64,000 nt of DNA from Myotis daubentonii (lineage: Eukaryota; Chordata; Mammalia; Chiroptera; Vespertilionidae). The translations under genes and the position numbers were made by a program. Every line of letters begins with the position of its first letter. Position 1 is the first letter of the stretch. Below the pieces are notes generated by a model, which worked only from the letters and a program-made list of their open reading frames with translations, was not told the DNA's origin and ran no database searches. The stretch spans positions 3,171,019 to 3,235,018 of the forward strand of contig NC_081853.1 of the NCBI RefSeq assembly GCF_963259705.1, read 5' to 3'. Positions 57,548 through 64,000 of this stretch are shown piece after piece.

Positions 57548-57877
57548 ATACAGTTGGTCCTCTAACAACACAGGGCTTAGAGACCCAACAACCCCAGCCT
57601 CCTTGTGATAGAAAACTAATGTATAACGTTCGACTCCCACAACACTTAAGGTGTCCCTCAGTATTCACTCAGGGTTGATCCCAGAAACCCCCGTGAATAC
57701 CAAAACCCATGGATGCTCTGGTCCCCTATATAAAATAGTGTTGGTCAATGCATATAGTTGACTGTCCACATCCAGTATTCCAACGACAGATAGAAAGCAG
57801 TGCAGGTATTTAGTGAAAGAAATCCATACATCAATGGACTTGCACAGTTCAAACATACTATTCAGGGGTCACCTGTA
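57548..57877. mobile_element. Tigger-type MITE relics, probably nested
   Basis: The outer ends CAGTTGGTCCTCTAACAACA and TATTCAGGGGTCACCTGTA and the inner CAGTATTCACTCAGGGTTGA, CCCGTGAATACCAAAACCCA and CCTATATAAAATAGTGTTGG match two related mammalian Tigger-derived MITEs, one seemingly inside the other. Confidence 0.65.
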
Positions 57878-58970
57878 CTTATATATATATCATGTATATT
57901 TAATACCTTATTTGGAAAACAATTGTCTATTATAATTTTTGCATGTCACTTTAAATATTTCAATTTTTAAGAATATAACCATTTTTTCTAACCTTTCTGG
58001 AGAGTAAAAAAATCAACCAATCTTAATCATAGACTTTCATTAGAGGATTAAATACTATAACAACAAGTATTAATATTCTTATTCATGACTTATAGAAATA
58101 TTGGCAAAGAAGCAATGTCGTTTGACTGCAAGTCATAGTTAAGAAAATGCCTGATTCTTCATAGCTCTCCCTTTAACCACTAGAAAATATTTACTCTGCA
58201 AAAGAGTTCTCTCTTTTTATTGGATCTTTAGCAGCTTTGACTTTGGACATTGGTTGGTATATTTTTGGATCTTTGTCAATGACTGGAATTGAAAGTTGGA
58301 GAAACCAAAAATCCTTCAAGGTTGAATTGTGGCCTAGGGCCTTATAAAGCTTCTCAAAGAACATCACCGTTCACCACCTGCTCTGAATTGCATGTTTCAT
58401 GAACATTAGGGGCTGTGGATGGGGGCTGGTCCCATTGCCCAAGTCCTGCAGCATGTGAGAGCAAGTCACATGAGAAGGAAAGAGACTGTGAACTGCTTTG
58501 GTGACAGTTGGCCATCGCCAAGGAAACTGCTCCCTTGGTAACCACGGTCAGTCCATCTGTCTAGTTGCATTCCTAACACTTACATAGTCACTACCACGGA
58601 AAAATGTGTTTTAAAACAGAAATACACAGGGAAAAAACAAATAAAAATATAATGGAGTTGATAAAGAATTTTTGCTTTTATGGAAAAGTTGTTAGGTCAG
58701 AGTTACAGTGTTCAGCAGAATATGTTGAGGGGTGCTAATGTATAAAAGGAAACCAAAATGTCTCCAATTTAAGCCAGCCTATAAAACAAGACAAATCTAA
58801 ACCAGATACTCATTGGGTTTATTATTCATAATACATGAGTTTAAGACTTCACAAAAGTATTTGTTAGGATCTTGTTATAAACATTGAATGCGCCCAAATA
58901 GAGTTAAGCTAACGTTTGCATAACTTTATCTATCTTAAAGAGCGGTTTGGGCGAGAGTGCAGGAGGTAAC
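57878..58970. other. No gene recognised
   Basis: A+T-rich unassigned DNA. Confidence 0.5.
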
Positions 58971-59370
58971 TTGCTCTCTAGAACTGCCCAGTTTAGCATT
59001 GCTCTGCCTAATGCACGTACATCAACATTACCAGATGGGAAATTTTCTCCTTTAAGTTTTTCCTTTGAAAAAATATGTAGCATAGACCTTTGTTACTCTT
59101 TGATGTCCAAAGCAAACATTAAGTTGGCTTTCAGGTTAAGTAACAGAAGCAGAGAAGGCTAAACACCAAGGTCATGTATGAAATCCATTTGGTCATTGTT
59201 TAGTCATGGTATGCTTTGCCAAAGAGAAGTGCTTACCAATTTTGTGCTTTTATCTTTACTAATCAGCAATTCATTGAATACCTTTTACTATCTTTGCTTT
59301 TTTCCATTTGTTGGGGAGAAGAGAGGCATTTCCATCAATGTCTCTCTCCCCTCTTTTTGCCTCACTTCTT
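58971..59370 (+). repeat. Inverted duplication, left arm
   Basis: About 400 bp from TTGCTCTCTAGAACTG to CTCACTTCTT that recurs in reverse complement at 60,730-61,145. Identity by eye is about 90% overall. An 87-bp stretch (59,223-59,309) is identical to the other arm, and both ends are more diverged. It matches no transposon family I know and has no coding domain. Confidence 0.85.
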
Positions 59371-60729
59371 TTGCAAAGTGGGTAGAATGTCACGAGCTAT
59401 AAAATATTAAGGAAGGGATCTTTGAAGCAAAAATCTAAGGTGGTAGAAAACATTCTATTTAAGAATACTTGATTTGTCCACAGTTCCTCAGGAACACAAT
59501 AATGCAGTAAGTAAGGAAGGCTTACCCTGACTTGCCATTGACTTTGAGAGGCCAGAGTTAAATTTAGAATGTAAAAGTTTGAGTAAAGAGAAACTAAGAT
59601 TATAATATACAGTACCTACATGAATTTTATGAGAAGTTTACTGTCTCTATGAAAATAATTTGTGAATTATAATTAACACAGTGATCTTCATTAAAATCAT
59701 AATGTGAAGCATTTATACTAAGAAGGAAAGGTGTACATTCCAAAGGAGTGTCCTTTACAATTAAACACCTATCTATAATAATAAAAGGGTAATATGCTAA
59801 TTAGAACGGATGTCTTCCGGACGTCCTTCCTGACAAAGCTGGGCCCAAGGAAAGCCAGCTGGGTCCCCCCGGGTGCCTGTGGATGGCTGGAGGAAGCCAG
59901 CCTGGCTCCCGGGTCCTGGGTGCCTGCTGGCAGCCGGAGGATGGGAGCCTGGGTCCGGCTGCTGGAGGGAAGCTGGTGCTGGCAGCTGGGGAATGGAAGG
60001 CCTACTCTTGCACTAATTTTCCTGCATCAGGCCTCTAGTGTTAATATAAAGGGCTAAATAAATAAGGAAAAGATATGTAATGTTAGTTACATTTTATATT
60101 CCGGAAACGAACCGATGGGACATGTTTGAGATAAGCATGGGTTATGTTTTCAAATGCAAGTTAAAAAAGAGCCTTTAACAAATTTCTGATGTACTTTTAC
60201 ACATCTTAATGAAAATCACTTTAATACCATTATGGACCAGGCCCTGGTTGTGACAGAGTTATCTTCACCTGTGCTTGCTCATGAAAACTTGCTGTCTGAG
60301 AGCGTCAGCCGCTGAGAGGGAGTCTTGGGAGTAACAATGGAGTGATCTTCGAAGGCGGCTAATGTTCGCGGTGGCACAGAACATGTGAGCATACACACGT
60401 CAACAACTGCGTCAGAAATGAATTCAGAAGATGTGGACTAAAAATAAGCAGAAATTTTAGGAAGACTTTAACCGATTTATTTTACTTCTGTTTTGCTTTT
60501 TATGTTTGCACAAGTGTGAAATATGATAAAAATGTGTCTAACTCTAAAACCGTTCCTTTGATAACTACAGAATAAAAAATACAGGTGATAAAAAAGCATT
60601 ACACTATAGTTTAAGCAGCACTGTTTTTTCTTACTCCACAGTAAAGAAAAAAAGGCACATCTTATAATTGACATAATCTTACATTCAATGGAATAAGGAA
60701 CTAAGTTTAGCTACCACCTTTCATTATCT
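59371..60729. other. Spacer of the inverted duplication, with a Helitron
   Basis: About 1.36 kb of A+T-rich DNA between the arms. Apart from the Helitron at 59,772-60,038 I see no repeat and no gene. Confidence 0.5.
59772..60038 (+). mobile_element. Non-autonomous Helitron
   Basis: Starts TCTATAATAATAAAAGGG after an A and ends CATCAGGCCTCTAG before a T. The 5' part (GTAATATGCTAATTAGA) and 3' end are HeliBat-like. The middle has diverged repeats of a CTGGGTCC / GCCTGGCTCCCGGGTCC block. Confidence 0.88.
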
Positions 60730-61145
60730 AAGAAGTGAGACAAAAAGAGGGGAGAGAGACGTGGATGGAAATACTGACTAAGAAGGACTCTACATACCTC
60801 TCTTCTCCCCAGGAAATGGAAAAAAGCAAAGATAGTAAAAGGTATTCAATGAATTGCTGATTAGTAAAGATAAAAGCACAAAATTGGTAAGCACTTCTCT
60901 ATGGCAAAGCATACCATGACTAAACAATGACCACATGGATTCCATACATGACCTTGGTTTTAACTTTACTCTGCTTCTGTTACATAATCCAACTTAATGT
61001 TTGCTTTGTACATCAAAGAGTAACAAAGGTCTATGCTACATATTTTTTCAAAGGGAAAACTTAAAGGAGAAAACTTCCCATATCGTAATGTTGATGTACA
61101 TGCATTAGGTAGAACAATACTAAATTTGGCAGTTCTATAGAGCAA
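60730..61145 (-). repeat. Inverted duplication, right arm
   Basis: Reverse complement of 58,971-59,370. The exactly matching 87-bp core is at 60,814-60,900. This arm has about 24 extra bases near 60,765-60,790 (around CTGACTAAGAAGGACTC) that the left arm lacks. Confidence 0.85.
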
Positions 61146-61789
61146 ATTAATTTTCTCCCAGATAAATTATTCTTCAAAAATATCTTCAATGTCAAACCTA
61201 AAACGTCCTCTTTACAATACTGCCAGGTAGTTACTGTGCATGTGCTTCTCCCTGCTTTATCCACCAGGGGACTGTGTGCCTTGGGAGTGAAGGGTCAGCC
61301 CTGTGTCCGCCCCACTTTCCTGGTCTGTTGGCCAGGATCTTACGGGGACATTGGAGGAGAGCATCTGCTCCCAGAGTGGCAGCACTCTGCTTGAGATGCC
61401 GCTGAAATTTAGCAATAGATTATACCCATTGCAGCTTGATAGTATAACTTCCATTTCGTGAAAAGCTATTTTCATTATGACACATTAATTAATACAATAT
61501 GAAAGCAAAAAATCCGAAAGTAAATTATAAAAATCTATGTAACCTCCAGCTGATTCTTCATGGTTTATTTTCAAAATGTATTTGTTTTTAGATTCTCTGC
61601 AGCAGGAAAAATGTACTTACCAACCATGTAGCACTTCCCCACACATACACAATACCACCAACTCTGTCCATTTAATGTGGGCAGTTGCCTTACTTTAGAG
61701 TTTGGTTCTGAGCACTGCACTTTCCTCATTGATAATATAATTTCTGAAGATCCAGTAACTGCTGGCAAATTTTAATTACCTTGAAACCA
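61146..61789. other. No gene recognised
   Basis: Unassigned DNA. Confidence 0.5.
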
Positions 61790-62160
61790 CGTGTGGCATG
61801 AGGAAGGCCACATTACCCAGCCTGCATTGCAATCAAGTGGGGTCATGTGACTGTATTCTGGCCAAGACAACGTGGACAGAAGAGATATACCCACGCACAG
61901 GCTTCCTCCTTCTGTTTCTCTGCTTGTTGAATGGTAGAGACGAGATTCTCGGGAGGGCTGCGGGGCTTCACAGGGGGATGAGCAGTAGGAGGAAGCAGAC
62001 TGAGTCCGCCATGTGTGGGGGAGAGAAGCCTGCATTCCCAATCCACATTTGATCGTGCCAAGAGTAAGACAGCCTCCCATTTGTCAGACTGCTAAATGTT
62101 GGGACTGTTTGTTACAGAAGCTAGGGTTACTGAACCTGACCAGTATTGATAGTATAACAG
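61790..62160 (+). repeat. Old mammalian interspersed repeat, family not assigned
   Basis: CCCAGCCTGCATTGCAATC, GGGTCATGTGACTGTATTCT and GGCCAAGACAACGTGGAC, followed by CTGTTTGTTACAGAAGCTAG, resemble the ancestral repeat also suspected at 13.5 kb. The name is not assigned. Confidence 0.45.
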
Positions 62161-62194
62161 CGCCTACGTTCCATAGGAGCTCCGCCAGACATTA

Positions 62195-62738
62195 TCTATA
62201 TATATACAACCCTAATATGCAAATAGACTGAACAGCAGAACAACTGAACAACCAGTCGCTATGACGTGCGCTGACCACCAGGGGGCATGAGCTAAACATG
62301 ATATGTGTCAGCAGCAGGTGGCAGAACATGGTGGACACTGGCTGCAGCGGGATGGTGAAGCAGGTGAGTTGGGGCACCAGACCAAGGCAGGGCACTGGTT
62401 GCTGTCATCGGGGCGAGCCTGAAAATTCTTTGCTTCCGCGCGCTGCAGTCCTGACAGGTGCTTGCACCCACTGATGGCGCCAGTCCCGCTTGCACCTGCT
62501 GCTGGCGCTGGCCCCAGCTGCTCTGCGCTGTCAGTGGGTGTGAGCAGGGCCGACGCTGTCAGTGTGTGGGAGCAGTGGTGGCAGGAGCGGGGCTGCCGGA
62601 AGACAGGAGACAGGGGGCTGTGGTGGGAGGGGCCCGGTGGGAGCACAGAGGGTGGGCCGAGAACCGCCCTGTGCCCACTGCAGCCTCACAGCCCACAGTT
62701 CCTTTCAAGGTGCATGAATTCGTGCACTGAGCCCCTAG
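62195..62738 (+). mobile_element. Non-autonomous Helitron
   Basis: Starts TCTATATATATACAACCC after an A and ends with the palindrome TGCATGAATTCGTGCA and GAGCCCCTAG before a T. It shares CGCTATGACGTGCGCTGACC and CACCAGGGGGCA with the elements at 0.1 and 46.9 kb. Length 544 bp; no coding capacity. Confidence 0.9.
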
Positions 62739-62824
62739 TATAATACAAATAGACAACCTTTGTAACACAGGAAAACACGATCAAAATGCATCTGGACAAT
62801 TATTCCCTCATCTCAGAAATGCAC

Positions 62825-63200
62825 TTGAGTGCCCATGTTCTAAGGATTGGATTACATTGAGGGATGTGATAATGAGCCAAATAGACATGGTTCTTTTCCT
62901 CATGGAGCTTATAGCCTATGAAGTAGATATTAAGCAATGGTCATACACATAAATGCAACATTATAACCTTGATCATTTTCATAGCAAAGAGAATTATGAA
63001 CCTACCAGAAGCACAATAGAAGTATGTATTTGCCTTATGGTATAATACTTCAGGGAGATGCCCAGGAGGAAGGGTTGCATGCTGAGGTGGCAATATTCGG
63101 TTCCTCTGTGGAAGTCAGATGACATGAGGCAAACACAGAGCACCCAAGTAGGTGAGTGAATGGAAATGGTGTAGGTGAGCCTGGACGAGAACGCAGCGGT
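62825..63200 (-). mobile_element. L2 relic, antisense
   Basis: GACATGGTTCTTTTCCTCAT, GGAGCTTATAGCCTATGAAG and AGGGAGATGCCCAGGAGG match the reverse complement of L2 3' sequence (GAGCTCACAGTCTAG and GGAAGGCTTCCCTGAGG regions). Confidence 0.55.
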
Positions 63201-64000
63201 CAAACTGGGCTAGAGTAAATCTCTTGCTGTTTACTCAGATACTAAATGATCAGATGAAAAAGGTCTCCCTGGCTACATTATATTTACGTGAAGAGAGCAT
63301 GTGATAATATGAGCATCACCTATCAAGGCACGCCTACCCCAGGAATGAAAGGACATATAAAACAGTTCAGACTGGAAAGGTTCGGGGGTTGGATGTTGTT
63401 TCAGAAACCTTTAGTTATTTTTAAATTGTTGCCACTTTTCCTGTTACCATTATAGATGGCTGCGGAGTTCAGTCTGGTAAATCGGAGGCTGGAGACATGG
63501 GTCTTAGGCCACTGAGAACATCCAAGCAAATGAAATCGCAGCAAAATGCGAGGCTGGTTTGAGTGAGAGTTTTGTCCTCTGGCTCTGCACGATGTTTGGG
63601 AAACTACAAGCCACTCATTCATACCAGCTTGGAGGGAACGCCCATCAGAAGCTTGGAAGTCCCCAACTCTCATTCCTGGGAAGCCACTGTGACCTCAGTT
63701 TCTCTGCAGAATTTGTGAAGCACAATGGCCAGCAGAAGCAGGAGAAAGACTTCCTCAGTTTCCCCGATTTGCCCAGATTTGGCACCAATGTCCCTCTGCC
63801 TTAGATAATCTCCCTATCCCTGAGAATGGCATGTTGATTTTTTGAATCTTTTATACTGATTTCTCCCTCTGTGTGTAAGAAACCGCTGCTACAGAGGCCG
63901 GTGATTAAATGATCGCTTTGAAATGCTCCCTGGCTGACTCTGGGCCCCCACCTGATCTCTTACCCTTGTGATTCAGGCCTTGGAGCCTAGCAGCTCTACC
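63201..64000. other. No gene recognised
   Basis: Unassigned DNA to the end of the window. The frames at 63,401-63,673 (minus) and 63,559-63,804 (plus) overlap on opposite strands and show no domain. Confidence 0.45.

Overview
This window is mammalian nuclear DNA from a vesper bat (Vespertilionidae). The evidence is the repeat content: tRNA-derived VES SINEs, many non-autonomous Helitrons of the HeliBat type (5' TC, 3' hairpin followed by CTAG, insertion between A and T), low-divergence hAT MITEs, two L1 elements, and a HAL1 (half-L1) element, all on a background of old mammalian MIR, L2, MaLR, MER5 and Tigger relics. I found no protein-coding exon that I can support. Every long open frame lies in a transposon remnant, a microsatellite or a minisatellite, or is a short chance frame. 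The window looks like intergenic or intronic DNA.

Layout. 1-10 kb: a Helitron, CT and GA microsatellites, VES SINEs, an old L1M 3' end, hAT and MER5 relics, a second Helitron and a hAT MITE. 10-20 kb: a HAL1 5' fragment followed by a hAT MITE with a perfect 8-bp target-site duplication (TSD), then L2 relics, an orphan HAL1/L1 3' end and an AT-rich tract. 20.8-25.7 kb: an antisense L1 with both ends and a 12-bp TSD, but an internal deletion that removes the reverse-transcriptase core. 25.7-31.9 kb: the longest stretch with little recognisable repeat; 29.3-30.1 kb has dense TAATTA-type homeodomain sites and looks like a conserved developmental enhancer. 32-36.8 kb: a TTCC microsatellite, a SINE, a hAT MITE, MIR, a Tigger relic and two MaLR LTRs. 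37-43.6 kb: a complete HAL1 with a perfect 16-bp TSD, split by a 3.87-kb head-to-tail array of five Helitron units. 44-49 kb: old repeats, a solo class II LTR with a 6-bp TSD, a SINE, a Helitron, and a 3'-truncated tailless 7SK retrocopy with a 14-bp TSD. 49-57.3 kb: a second antisense, nearly full-length L1 holding a SINE and a composite Helitron. 57.3-64 kb: MIR, Tigger, a 400-bp inverted duplication whose arms are about 1.36 kb apart, three further Helitron or L2 insertions, and unassigned DNA.

Nothing here forms an operon or pathway. The interactions are those of mobile elements: L1 enzymes probably supplied the machinery for VES, HAL1 and the 7SK copy, and Helitrons and hAT elements then landed inside those older insertions, giving a readable order of events. 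The most interesting items are the modular Helitron composites with variable internal minisatellites, the inverted duplication at 59-61 kb, the tailless 7SK copy and the putative enhancer block.
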